From the NCBI GenBank assembly GCA_035550975.1, contig DASZOC010000064.1, positions 1-32,757 of the forward strand: 32,757 nucleotides of DNA, given 5' to 3'. The notes below the pieces were generated by a model. The model made no database searches, had not been told where the DNA came from, and worked only from the letters and a program-made list of their open reading frames with translations. Below are positions 22,256 to 31,164 of the stretch, piece after piece (the stretch's first letter is position 1; every line of letters starts with the position of its first letter). Made by a program: the position numbers and the translations under genes. The DNA comes from DASZOC01 sp035550975. Lineage in GTDB: Bacteria > Actinomycetota > CADDZG01 > WHSQ01.

Positions 22256-23260
22256 ATGCTCGCCTACGTCGTTCGACGCTTATTGCTGATGTTCCCGATC
22301 CTTCTCGGACTGTCACTGCTGGTGTTCCTCTTCGTGCGCGCTCTGCCTGGAGGACCGGCGATCGCGCTGCTCGGCGAGCGCGCGAACGACCAGTCGATCG
22401 AGCAAATCAATGAGGCGCTCGGCCTCGACCAGCCGGTGCACGTCCAGTATGGGCGGTATCTGAAGAACGTCGCCTCGGGTGACCTCGGTGCGAGCGTGCG
22501 GACGCGACAGCCGGTGACAGACGAGCTCGCACGGCGGTTTCCGGCGACGGTCGAGCTGAGCATCGCGGCGATGTTCTTCGCCATCCTGCTCGGGATCCCG
22601 CTCGGATTCATCGCGGCGAAACGCTACGGGGGGATCCTCGACAACGCGAGCCTGGTCGCGTCGTTGATCGGGGTCAGCATCCCGGTGTTCTTCCTCGCGT
22701 TGTTGCTGAAGTACCTGTTCGCGGTGAAGCTCGGATGGCTGCCGACGATCGGGCGACTGAGCCTGACCGAGCAGCTCGACCACCCGACGAACTTCTACAT
22801 CGTCGACGCGATCGTCACCGGGAACTGGTCGGCCCTGAGGGATGCGCTGGAGCACCTGGTCCTGCCGGCGATCGCGCTGGGGACGATCCCGCTCGCGATC
22901 GTCGCTCGGATCACTCGTGCGGCGACACTCGATGTCTTGAGCGAGGACTACGTCAGGACCGCCCGCGCCAAGGGCCTGGATCCCCGCGTCGTGGACCGCC
23001 GGCACGTCCTGAAGAACGCCATGCTCCCGGTCGTGACGGTGATCGGTCTGCAGACGGGACTGCTCCTGACCGGAGCGGTCCTGACCGAGACGGTGTTCGC
23101 GTGGCCCGGGCTCGGCACGCTCGTCCTCGACGCCATCCGGTTCCGCGACTACGCCGTTCTGCAGGGCGGGATCCTGTTCTTCGCGGTGGTCTTCGTCGTC
23201 GTGAACCTGCTGGTCGACATCTCCTATGCCTTCCTGAACCCGAGGATCCGCTACCGATGA
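22256..23260 (+). CDS. dppB: ABC importer permease, DppB/OppB type
   Basis: The 334-residue inner-membrane permease has the DppB N-terminus (MLAYVVRRLLLMFPILLGLSLLVFLFVRALPG), a first periplasmic loop, and five further hydrophobic segments. The cytoplasmic coupling (EAA-like) loop is YVRTARAKGLDPRVVDRRHVLKNAMLPVVT. The C-terminus has VFAWPGLGTLVLDAIRFRDYAVLQG, typical of the group. It forms a heterodimeric channel with the next gene product. ATG 22256 fits a leaderless start. It overlaps the next gene by 4 nt (ATGA). Confidence 0.92.
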   Translation: MLAYVVRRLLLMFPILLGLSLLVFLFVRALPGGPAIALLGERANDQSIEQINEALGLDQPVHVQYGRYLKNVASGDLGASVRTRQPVTDELARRFPATVELSIAAMFFAILLGIPLGFIAAKRYGGILDNASLVASLIGVSIPVFFLALLLKYLFAVKLGWLPTIGRLSLTEQLDHPTNFYIVDAIVTGNWSALRDALEHLVLPAIALGTIPLAIVARITRAATLDVLSEDYVRTARAKGLDPRVVDRRHVLKNAMLPVVTVIGLQTGLLLTGAVLTETVFAWPGLGTLVLDAIRFRDYAVLQGGILFFAVVFVVVNLLVDISYAFLNPRIRYR

Positions 23261-24153
23261 GCATCACCGAAGCGGAAGCCGCTCAGCTTTCGTTCGAGAG
23301 GCCCTCGGGTCTGTGGGCCGACGCGTGGGACCGCTTCAAGCGCAATCCCGCCGCGCTCGTGGGCATCGTTCTCATCGTGGTCTTCATCCTGGCGGCGATC
23401 TTCGCGGCGCAGATCGCGCCGTTCGAGCCGAACGAGCAAGCCGGCCCGCTGGCAACGAACCCGGCGGGGCCCGGAGGGGAGCACCTGCTCGGGCTCGACA
23501 TGCAAGGCCGCGACGTCTTCACGCGCATCCTGTTCGGAGCGCGTCTGTCTCTGCTCGTGGGGTTGGTCTCGGTCAGCGTGGGGCTTGCGCTCGGTCTCGT
23601 GCTCGGGTCCCTCGCCGGTTATCTCGGTGGCCGTGTGGACTTCGCCATCATGCGCGTCATGGACCTCATGCTGTCGGTGCCCGGACTGTTGCTCGCGATC
23701 GCTCTCGTCACCGTGATGGGGCGCGGGCTCATCTCCATCATGCTCGCGGTGGGCATCGTGCAGGTGCCGACGTTTGCGCGGCTCTTGCGCGGCTCGATCC
23801 TGGGCCAGCGAGAGGCCGACTACGTGTTGGCCGCGCGCTCGGTGGGGGTGCCGGGTCGTCGCGTGCTGCTCGGTCACATCCTTCCGAACTCCATCGCCCC
23901 GGTCATCGTCCAAGCGACACTAGCGATGGCAACGGCCATCATCGAGGTCGCGGCTCTGAGCTTCGTCGGCCTCGGCCCGAACGATCCTCGTCTGCCCGAG
24001 TGGGGCAAGATGCTCGCCGAGAACGCGAACCGCCTGCAGCAATCCGTCCATCTCGTGTTGTTCCCCGGTCTGGCGATCGTCTTCAGCACGCTGGGCATCA
24101 ACCTCATCGGGGACGGACTGCGCGAGGCCATCGACCCCAAGCTGAAAACGTGA
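23257..24153 (+). CDS. dppC: ABC importer permease, DppC/OppC type
   Basis: The 298-residue partner permease has an N-terminal cytoplasmic tail, an early transmembrane helix (LVGIVLIVVFILAAIFAAQIAPF), and a periplasmic loop with the family motif LLGLDMQGRDVFTRILFGAR. The coupling loop is YVLAARSVGVPGRRVLLGHILPNSIAPVIV and the end is LSFVGLGPNDPRLPEWGKML. The start codon overlaps the dppB stop as ATGA, so the two are translationally coupled in equal amounts. Together they make the membrane channel of the importer. Confidence 0.92.
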   Translation: MSITEAEAAQLSFERPSGLWADAWDRFKRNPAALVGIVLIVVFILAAIFAAQIAPFEPNEQAGPLATNPAGPGGEHLLGLDMQGRDVFTRILFGARLSLLVGLVSVSVGLALGLVLGSLAGYLGGRVDFAIMRVMDLMLSVPGLLLAIALVTVMGRGLISIMLAVGIVQVPTFARLLRGSILGQREADYVLAARSVGVPGRRVLLGHILPNSIAPVIVQATLAMATAIIEVAALSFVGLGPNDPRLPEWGKMLAENANRLQQSVHLVLFPGLAIVFSTLGINLIGDGLREAIDPKLKT

Positions 24154-25175
24154 GGTCGGAGATGCCGTTGCTGTCGGTCCAGGACCTCGAGGTGAAGTTC
24201 TTCACGCGCCGCGCCACGGTGCACGCGGTCCGCGGTACGTCGTTCGACCTCGAGACGGGCGAGACGCTTGGGATCGTGGGTGAATCCGGCTGCGGCAAGA
24301 GCGTGTCAGCGCTCGCGATGCTCGGCATCCTGCCCAAGACCGGCCGGGTCACCGGGGGCCGCGTCTTGTTCGGCGACCAGGACCTCGTCGGGATGTCGGA
24401 CGCGAAGCTCAGGAAGATACGCGGCAAGGACATCGCGATGATCTTCCAGGATCCGATGACATCGCTGAACCCGGTGTTGAAGATCGGGCGTCAGATGACC
24501 GAGGTGCTCACGAAGCACCTGCCGATGGACAAGCAGCAAGCGACGGCCGAAGCCATCGCCTTGCTAGACCGGGTCGGGATCCCGAATGCCGCTGATCGTC
24601 TCGGCGACTATCCGCACCAGTTCTCCGGTGGGATGCGACAGCGGGTGATGATCGCGATGGCGATCGCGTGCCGCCCGAAGATCCTGATCGCGGACGAACC
24701 CACGACCGCCCTGGACGTGACGATCCAGGCGCAGATCCTGGACCTGATGAAGAAGCTCGTCGTCGAGGAGGGGATGGGCCTGATCCTCATCACGCACGAC
24801 CTCGGGGTCGTGGCCGGTGTCTGCGAGCGCACGAACGTCATGTACGCGGGACGCTTCATCGAGACCGGACCTACGCGGAAGCTGTTCGAGCGCCCGCGTC
24901 ACCCGTACACGCTCGGTCTATTGAGATCGGTCCCGAGACTCGACGCGCAACGCAAGGAGAAGCTCGACCCGATCGGCGGCTCGCCGCCCGAGCTGACGAA
25001 GCTGACCGAAGGATGCTCGTTCGCACCCCGCTGCGTGTACGCGACGGAGGAGTCGCGTGCCCGCACGCCCGAGCTGCGTCCGATCGAAGGCAACGACCAT
25101 CTCGTCGCGTGTTGGAACCCCGTTCCCGACGCCGACCTCCCTCACGCGCCGACCGACCGGCCGGCAGCGCAATGA
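24150..25175 (+). CDS. dppD: ABC importer ATPase, DppD/OppD type
   Basis: The 341-residue ATPase carries Walker A GESGCGKS, the signature FSGGMRQRV, Walker B ILIADEPTTALD and the switch histidine in ITHDLG. The C-terminal oligopeptide-transporter extension (GCSFAPRCVYAT...ACWNPVPD) carries cysteines of the kind that bind an Fe-S cluster in related ATPases. GTG 24150 overlaps the dppC stop as GTGA, like the other junctions here; ATG 24162 (with GAGG 6 nt upstream) is a good alternative, removing four residues. Its stop overlaps the next start as ATGA. It pairs with the dppF product. Confidence 0.9.
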   Translation: MRSEMPLLSVQDLEVKFFTRRATVHAVRGTSFDLETGETLGIVGESGCGKSVSALAMLGILPKTGRVTGGRVLFGDQDLVGMSDAKLRKIRGKDIAMIFQDPMTSLNPVLKIGRQMTEVLTKHLPMDKQQATAEAIALLDRVGIPNAADRLGDYPHQFSGGMRQRVMIAMAIACRPKILIADEPTTALDVTIQAQILDLMKKLVVEEGMGLILITHDLGVVAGVCERTNVMYAGRFIETGPTRKLFERPRHPYTLGLLRSVPRLDAQRKEKLDPIGGSPPELTKLTEGCSFAPRCVYATEESRARTPELRPIEGNDHLVACWNPVPDADLPHAPTDRPAAQ

Positions 25176-26242
25176 CAGATCGACCGCCGGCCGCGCGCCG
25201 CGACGACCTCGTCGTCGTCGACGGGCTCGAGGTCTACTTCCCGATCCGCCAGGGTGTGCTGTTCGATCGCCACGTCGCCGACCTGAAGGCCGTCGACGGG
25301 CTCAGCTTCGAGGTCAGGCGCGGCGAGACGCTGGGGCTCGTCGGCGAATCCGGCTGCGGCAAGACGACGACGGGCCGCGCGATCCTGCGCTTGATCGAAC
25401 CGACCGGCGGCACCGTGACGTTCGACGGCGTCGATGTCTCTGGTCTATCCGGGGCCGACCTACGCCGGCTGCGACGACGCATGCAGATGGTCTTCCAGGA
25501 TCCGTACTCGTCGCTGAATCCCCGGCGCAACGTCGCGAACATCATCGCCGAGCCCTTGGAGGTTCACGGGATCGCCGAGGGACGCGAGGCGGAAGAGAGG
25601 GTCCGACGGCTGCTCGACGTCGTCGGGCTGCCGAAGGACTCCGAGAACCGGTATCCGCACGAGTTCTCCGGGGGGCAGCGACAGAGGATCGGTCTCGCGC
25701 GGTCTCTCGCGCTCAACCCGGACCTCATCGTCGCGGACGAGCCGGTGTCGGCGCTGGACGTATCGATCCAGGCCCAGATGATCAACCTCCTCGAAGAGCT
25801 GCAGGACACCTTCGACCTGACCTACCTGTTCATCGCGCACGACCTGGCGGTGGTCCGCCACATCTCGGATCGCATCGCGGTGATGTATCTCGGCAAGATC
25901 ATGGAGATAGCACCGGCCGGAGACCTGTACTCGCGTCCGCTGCATCCGTACACCAAGGCTCTGCTGTCGGCGGTCCCGATCCCGGACCCGAAGGTGGAGG
26001 CAAGTCGCGAGCGCATCCTGCTGAAGGGCGACCTGCCGTCACCGGTGAACCCCCCGCCGGGTTGCCGGTTCCACACACGGTGCCCGTTCGCGCAGCGCGA
26101 GCGATGTCCGGACGAGGTCCCCGAGCTGCGCGTGTTGGATTCCGGCCACCTAGGTGCCTGCCACTGGGCCGAAGAGATCGAGGCCGGGCGGATCACGTCT
26201 CGCACGTTGCCCGAGCCGGAGGCGCGCTCGGAGGTCGCTTAG
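25172..26242 (+). CDS. dppF: ABC importer ATPase, DppF/OppF type
   Basis: The 356-residue ATPase has Walker A GESGCGKTTTGRA, signature FSGGQRQRIGLARSL, Walker B LIVADEPVSALD, and the His switch in IAHDLAVV. The C-terminal extension (PPGCRFHTRCPFAQRERCPD...ACHW) holds four cysteines in the pattern of the oligopeptide-type family. ATG overlaps the dppD stop. It is the last gene of the importer set and ends 7 nt short of the convergent transglutaminase stop, with no terminator in between. Confidence 0.92.
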   Translation: MTDRPPAARRDDLVVVDGLEVYFPIRQGVLFDRHVADLKAVDGLSFEVRRGETLGLVGESGCGKTTTGRAILRLIEPTGGTVTFDGVDVSGLSGADLRRLRRRMQMVFQDPYSSLNPRRNVANIIAEPLEVHGIAEGREAEERVRRLLDVVGLPKDSENRYPHEFSGGQRQRIGLARSLALNPDLIVADEPVSALDVSIQAQMINLLEELQDTFDLTYLFIAHDLAVVRHISDRIAVMYLGKIMEIAPAGDLYSRPLHPYTKALLSAVPIPDPKVEASRERILLKGDLPSPVNPPPGCRFHTRCPFAQRERCPDEVPELRVLDSGHLGACHWAEEIEAGRITSRTLPEPEARSEVA

Positions 26243-26249
26243 TGCGGCG

Positions 26250-28529
26250 CTAACGCGCGAAGATGCTGCGCGGCGAGAACAACCTCTTGATCTTGCTCCC
26301 CAGCCCGGCGTTCGACCACAGATGGCCCCGTAGCGCTCTCGCCAGACGCTGGGCCCGAACCGCCTGCGCGTCGTCGATGCCGGCGCGGGCATACAGCGAT
26401 CGCTCGTAGATCGTCGCGAGCTCCATCGCTTGGGGCCGGGGGACCTTGTAGGCGGCCGCCATCCGCCGCGCGTAAGCGAGCGCGGATTCGGATATCCGCC
26501 GGGGGCTCGCGAGCTCGCCTGCCTCGTCTTCGAACTGCGCGAACGCGGCATGTGTCAGCGCGGCCGGCCCCCGCGCTACGCGATAGCGCAACCAACTTCG
26601 CGCGATCTTCAGGAACGGGATCGCCGCGATCAGTGTCAGGAGGGAGAGGAGGACGAACGACAGCAGGTTCGAGAACGTCTCTTGCCAGCGAGCGTTCGCT
26701 TGTTCGCGCCGCTGCTCCAGCGATACTTCACCGCCGCGGTCGCGACCGCCCAGCGGGACCGCCTGGTTGCCCTCGAGGCGCGCGGGGTTGCGGCCCCCGC
26801 CGTTGCCCTCGGCATCGCTGAACGGGTTCTGCGCGGAGAAAGGAACCGCCCGCGACGTGTAGCGCGGGGGAGAAGCGCCGTTGCCGGGCGTCGGCTCGAA
26901 CCGGATCCACCCGTAGTCCTCGAACAGCACCTCGGGCCAGGAGTGTGCATCCGTTCCCTTGACGAGGAAGCGGTCCGGCTCCGCTATCGAGGTTTCTCCC
27001 GGGAGGAACCCCACGCTAACGCGCGACGCGAACCCGAGGTGTCGCGCCAGGAGCGCGAACGCAGCGGCGAACTGCTGGCAGTAGCCGCGCCGCGTGCGCA
27101 GGAGGAAATCGCTGAGGTGGTCCGTGGACGCGGCCGGCGCGACGTCGAGCCTATAGGCGAATCGCGCTCGCAGGTTGTCCTGCAGCGCCACCAGCTGCGC
27201 GAAAGGCGTCTTGGCGCCTCGCGTCCATTCCCGTGCCAGCGCGTCGACCTCGGGTGAGATCGGGATGGGGCCCGGGGCGTGATAGATAGCGTCCGCCTGC
27301 GCCGGACGCGCGGCCTGCATCTGTTTGAAGGTGGGTTCGGCGACCTTCGATGTCACCTCGTAGACGAGGTCCTCGACTACCTCGCCACGCAGTTGGACGT
27401 CGCCGACCTCGAACTCGTAGCGCAGGTCCGAGTTGTCGCGGCTCTCGACCTCGTGAGTGATACCTGCCGTCACCGGCTGCACGGCGGCGGGAAGCAACTC
27501 GCCCTCGAGGCCGAGGATCGTCACCTCCTGTTCCACGAGCGTGGGGCTCCCGACCGGGTAACGCGCCGTCACCTGACCCTGCGTGACCGGCACGTTCGGC
27601 TGACCCTCGAGCCGGCGCCACGTCGTGCCGTCGAATGCGACGAGGGACGTGAGCCGCCAGTATTCGGCTCGATCCGCAACGACCTCGAACATCTCCGCCT
27701 GCGACTGCTCTATCAACCGTGGTTGCAGCGACGCCAGCAGGTCGATCTCGCCACCCGCGCCCCCACCGGCGCCGCCACCGGCGCCCTCGCCCGCGGGGCT
27801 CCGCCACGCCAGCAACCCGTCCCCGAGCGCAGGTAGGAAGGCCGGCGCGAACAACGCGGCCGCGATGCAAGACGCGCCCATCCGCCGCGCGAGACGGCTC
27901 GACACGTCGGACGGCGTCTCACGTCGGCGGTCCGCCAGCGACGTGACCCACGAACCCCACGCGCGCAGGCGGTGTGATGCTTCGAGCGCGAGGTAGCTCA
28001 GGAGAGCGCTGAGGAAGACCAGCACCAGGAACGTCGTCCCCGTCCGCGTCCCGACGACGGTCAGGAACGAGAACAGCGAGATCAGCGGCACCACCGCCAC
28101 CAGGGGGCGCCTCCAGCGGAACGTGGCCACCTCGCCGATCACTGCGGCGAACCACGTCGCGACGACCGTGAGGATGACGTAGCCGGTCCGCAGCGGGACG
28201 GGCGCGTAATCGAGGTTGCTCTTGGCCTGAGCCGTGTCGATGGCGGCCCAGATCCCGCGCAACGCGTCGATCGTCGGGAGGCCGTAGAAGAGGTCTTGCA
28301 TCCGGAACACGAGCGCGAGGTACCACACGAGCACGGCGGTCGAGGCGATGATGGTCCGGCCCGCGCTCCAGCCGAGCCGCCGTGAGACGGCAACTACGAG
28401 GACGGCGAGTCCCATCCCCATCAGCGCCGGACCCGGCCAGTCGCCGCGGTCGAAGACCTGACCGAACGAGAACAGGGTCACCAGCAGGAGGACCCAGAGA
28501 CCTACACGGGTTCGTGCTTCGGATCCCAC
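26250..28529 (-). CDS. TgpA-like transmembrane transglutaminase
   Basis: The 759-residue membrane protein has an N-terminal block of about six transmembrane helices (DUF3488/TgpA_N). A large extracytoplasmic domain follows, with a transglutaminase-like core at about residues 430-540: the catalytic Cys in RRGYCQQFAAAFALLARHLGFASRV and His in DAHSWPEVLFED. The third site reads WIRFEPTPG, with Glu where many relatives have Asp. One more transmembrane helix near residue 650 and a DUF4129-like cytosolic tail close it. Such proteins are thought to act on cell-envelope peptides or proteins. GTG 28529 lies inside the upstream DUF58 gene but has GGGAGGTGA at good spacing, so the genes overlap by 28 nt. 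Confidence 0.9.
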   Translation of the reverse strand: MGSEARTRVGLWVLLLVTLFSFGQVFDRGDWPGPALMGMGLAVLVVAVSRRLGWSAGRTIIASTAVLVWYLALVFRMQDLFYGLPTIDALRGIWAAIDTAQAKSNLDYAPVPLRTGYVILTVVATWFAAVIGEVATFRWRRPLVAVVPLISLFSFLTVVGTRTGTTFLVLVFLSALLSYLALEASHRLRAWGSWVTSLADRRRETPSDVSSRLARRMGASCIAAALFAPAFLPALGDGLLAWRSPAGEGAGGGAGGGAGGEIDLLASLQPRLIEQSQAEMFEVVADRAEYWRLTSLVAFDGTTWRRLEGQPNVPVTQGQVTARYPVGSPTLVEQEVTILGLEGELLPAAVQPVTAGITHEVESRDNSDLRYEFEVGDVQLRGEVVEDLVYEVTSKVAEPTFKQMQAARPAQADAIYHAPGPIPISPEVDALAREWTRGAKTPFAQLVALQDNLRARFAYRLDVAPAASTDHLSDFLLRTRRGYCQQFAAAFALLARHLGFASRVSVGFLPGETSIAEPDRFLVKGTDAHSWPEVLFEDYGWIRFEPTPGNGASPPRYTSRAVPFSAQNPFSDAEGNGGGRNPARLEGNQAVPLGGRDRGGEVSLEQRREQANARWQETFSNLLSFVLLSLLTLIAAIPFLKIARSWLRYRVARGPAALTHAAFAQFEDEAGELASPRRISESALAYARRMAAAYKVPRPQAMELATIYERSLYARAGIDDAQAVRAQRLARALRGHLWSNAGLGSKIKRLFSPRSIFAR

Positions 28530-29782
28530 TGGCTCTCACCTCCCGGCGATACTCGTGATAACCCTGCCCACGCCTGCCTGAGCCCGTCACCGGGGCCGAG
28601 CACGAGCGCCCTGATCCCCGAGTTCGCGAGCAACCGAACGACGTCGAGGTGCCGCTTCTCGCCCTCCCATCGGTCCCTCGTGGAGCTCGAACCGAAGCGG
28701 TGGGAAGGGAACGTGACGACGACGATCTGCTTGAAGCGCCGCCTGCACCGCCCCAGGCCGATCGCAGCATCGGCCTCCAGGTCTCCGGTCGCGACGACGA
28801 GTGTTCCTTCTGCCGAACCGCGCGCGTCCAGCTCCGCGAACCGCGCGATCAACATCGGATCGGTCTTCCCACCGGCGGAGCGCGGCATGATCGTCGCGAG
28901 ATGGTCCATGCAGCGTTCGCGATGCTGCGCGCCGCGGGACGCAGCGAAGCCGGGGTGATGCGCGCCGGTCAGCCGATAGGTGAACCCGGAGCGGTTGTAG
29001 ACATCGACGAGCGACGCGGCGGCCTCGACCGCGCGGTCGAAGGAGGCGCCGTGGTAGGCGACGGCCCTGTCGTCGAGGAGGATCGTCGCCCGGTTCTGCC
29101 ACGGGGTCTCTTCCTGCCGGATCATGAAACGTTGCCGTTTCGCGGTCGCCGCCCAGTGGATCTTCCGTAGGTCATCGCCTTCGACGTACTCGCGCAACGT
29201 GTAGAAGTCTTCTCCTTGCGATCCCGACGGCTGCCTCAGGGCCGAGACGGACAAGCTCCGGCGCTCGCCCAGGTCGCGCGGCAACGTCAGTGGCTCGACC
29301 CTCGGGTAGACGAGCAGCGGTGTGGTTCCGGGGCGCGCGGCCCTGATCCTTGCGAGCGCGAACGGGTCGATGCACGAGATCTCCGCCGGCCCTATCTCGA
29401 AGCGGCCGCGGCGGCCCGGCCGCAGCGCATACACGGCCTCGCGGCGACCGCGCGGTTCGATCCCGGAGAGCGTGAACCGTGCCCGCGCCCGCAGAACGGC
29501 AGGTATGTCGTCCTCGACGAGCACCAGGGGGGCCGATCCTCGTCCCGCGTTCGTGATCCCGAGCGTGACTTTGACCTCGCTCTCGGCCGGGGCACGGTCG
29601 GGGGCTACGCGACGGTCGACCCGCAGATCGTGACGACCCATCCGCACGACGACCAGAGCGGCAGCGACCAGGACGATCAGCGCCACGCCGATCTGGCCGA
29701 GCGCCTCGGCGCCGAACGCGCGGCTCGCCGCGGCGAGCGACACACCGACGATCGTGACGATCCACCCCCGGGCGGTAGGCAT
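28502..29782 (-). CDS. DUF58 protein with N-terminal membrane anchor
   Basis: The 426-residue protein starts with two hydrophobic segments (about residues 7-25 and 29-46), followed by an immunoglobulin-like beta region (VTLGITNAGRGSAPLVLVEDD). The DUF58 core has QPSGSQGEDFYTLREYVEGDDLRKIHWAATAKRQRFMIRQEE and a vWA-like segment (RATILLDDR). DUF58 proteins are near-universal partners of MoxR ATPases and often sit next to transglutaminases in Actinomycetota. The gene lies 15 nt after moxR and overlaps the transglutaminase gene by 28 nt. The molecular role is unproven; the membrane location is inferred from the helices. Confidence 0.9.
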   Translation of the reverse strand: MPTARGWIVTIVGVSLAAASRAFGAEALGQIGVALIVLVAAALVVVRMGRHDLRVDRRVAPDRAPAESEVKVTLGITNAGRGSAPLVLVEDDIPAVLRARARFTLSGIEPRGRREAVYALRPGRRGRFEIGPAEISCIDPFALARIRAARPGTTPLLVYPRVEPLTLPRDLGERRSLSVSALRQPSGSQGEDFYTLREYVEGDDLRKIHWAATAKRQRFMIRQEETPWQNRATILLDDRAVAYHGASFDRAVEAAASLVDVYNRSGFTYRLTGAHHPGFAASRGAQHRERCMDHLATIMPRSAGGKTDPMLIARFAELDARGSAEGTLVVATGDLEADAAIGLGRCRRRFKQIVVVTFPSHRFGSSSTRDRWEGEKRHLDVVRLLANSGIRALVLGPGDGLRQAWAGLSRVSPGGESQWDPKHEPV

Positions 29783-29797
29783 CGGCGGCTCGGCGGC

Positions 29798-30763
29798 CTA
29801 CGCCTGTTCGCGGGCCGGAACGGGAACGTGGCCCAGCATCACACCGAGGACCTCTTGCGTGTCGCTTCCCCGCATCTGCGCCTCCGGCGACAGCAGCACC
29901 CGGTGGGCCAGCACGGGGACTATCAGGGCGCTGATGTCGTCGGGGATGACGTAGTCCCGGCCCCTGCTCGCGGCCATCGCGCGCGATGCCCGCAGCAGGT
30001 AGAGCGACGCCCTCGGGCTCGCGCCCAGGTAGATATCGGGATGATCGCGCGTCGCCTCCGTCAGGTCCACGATGTACTTCTTGAGGCTGGGAGCGACGTG
30101 GACCTCCCGAGCCAGCTTCACGAGCCCCTGTACCTCGGTCGCGTCGGCGACCGGGTCGAGGTCCTGCAGCAGCGATCCCTGCCCGTGCGCTTCCAGGATC
30201 TCTAGCTCGCTGGCGCGGCTGGGATACCCCATCGACAGCCGCATCATGAACCGGTCGAGCTGCGACTCCGGGAGTGGGTAGGTCCCCTCGTGCTCGATCG
30301 GGTTCTGGGTCGCGATCACCATGAACGTCTCTTCCAACTCGTAGGTCAGGCCGTCGACCGTGACCTGGCGTTCCTCCATGCACTCGAGCAGTGCCGACTG
30401 CGTCTTGGGCGATGCCCTGTTGATCTCGTCGCCGAGACAGATGTTCGCGAACACCGCGCCGCGCTTGAACTCGAACTCGCCGGTCTTGCGGTCCCAGACG
30501 TTGACGCCGGTCACGTCGCTCGGGAGCAGGTCGGGCGTGAACTGGATCCGGCGCCAGGTGCAGTCGATCGAGCGGGCGATCGATTTCGCGAGCATCGTCT
30601 TGCCGACGCCGGGGATGTCTTCGATCAGCAGGTGGCCTTCCGACATCAGCGTCACGAGCGCGAGGCGGATGACGTCGCCCTTCCCCTGGATCGTGCGCTC
30701 CACGTTCGCCACGATGCGTTCGAACGCGCTCTGGAACTCGGAGATCCTTCCGTCGTCGGCCAT
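29798..30763 (-). CDS. MoxR-family AAA+ ATPase
   Basis: The 321-residue AAA+ ATPase has Walker A PGVGKT (residues 51-56), Walker B LGDEINRASPKTQSALLECMEE (DE at 112-113), sensor 1 FMVIATQNPIEHEGTYPLPESQLDRFM and sensor 2-like ASPRASLYLLRASRA. The ATPase presumably remodels or activates the DUF58/transglutaminase partners encoded after it. ATG 30763 is preferred over longer readings because AGGAG lies 10 nt upstream and the MoxR domain begins directly after. It is the first gene of a three-gene minus-strand operon and is divergent from the small gene at 30842. Confidence 0.92.
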   Translation of the reverse strand: MADDGRISEFQSAFERIVANVERTIQGKGDVIRLALVTLMSEGHLLIEDIPGVGKTMLAKSIARSIDCTWRRIQFTPDLLPSDVTGVNVWDRKTGEFEFKRGAVFANICLGDEINRASPKTQSALLECMEERQVTVDGLTYELEETFMVIATQNPIEHEGTYPLPESQLDRFMMRLSMGYPSRASELEILEAHGQGSLLQDLDPVADATEVQGLVKLAREVHVAPSLKKYIVDLTEATRDHPDIYLGASPRASLYLLRASRAMAASRGRDYVIPDDISALIVPVLAHRVLLSPEAQMRGSDTQEVLGVMLGHVPVPAREQA

Positions 30764-30841
30764 GCCTGAGGGTCTCCTGTAGTAAGAGGTGGGCTGGAAG
30801 TCGCTGCGTAGACGCACAGGTTATTCGGACAGGAGGCATAC

Positions 30842-31054
30842 ATGGCCGGTTGGGGAGACGATCCGGAGCTCGAGCGGCTGAGGTCGTTGATCGACGAGGG
30901 TTGGACGGTGACCGAGATCGCCGAAGATCGCGACGCGCCGGGGGGGCCGAGCGACTCGGTGACGCTGACCAAAGACGGCGAGACCACGACCTGCACCTCC
31001 GATCACCTCGCGTTCCACCGCTACGTCGAGGGCCTGCGCGACGAGCAGGCCTGA
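30842..31054 (+). CDS. Small hypothetical protein (70 residues)
   Basis: The protein is acidic, with a helix (DPELERLRSLIDEGWTVTEIAED), a Gly-rich turn, and a strand-like segment (SVTLTKDGETTTCTSDHLAFHRYVEG). I do not recognise a family. No signal peptide or transmembrane helix is present, so it is probably cytosolic. CAGGAGG lies about 6 nt before ATG 30842, giving a strong start. The G/C-ending codons and strong ribosome site support a real gene. It is divergent from moxR. Confidence 0.7.
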   Translation: MAGWGDDPELERLRSLIDEGWTVTEIAEDRDAPGGPSDSVTLTKDGETTTCTSDHLAFHRYVEGLRDEQA

Positions 31055-31058
31055 CGTC

Positions 31059-31078
31059 CTCCCGTAGGAAGGTTTTTT
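31059..31078 (+). terminator. Weak intrinsic terminator
   Basis: CCTCC-CGTA-GGAAGG can fold into a short stem with one bulged base, followed directly by six T. It ends the small gene upstream. Confidence 0.5.
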
Positions 31079-31164
31079 CGCGTTCTGCTCCCGGTTCACC
31101 GCCTGCACGACCGCGCTGCGTGACGGTTCGTCGCAGCCCGTCGTCGGCGGGGTTGCCACTTCGG

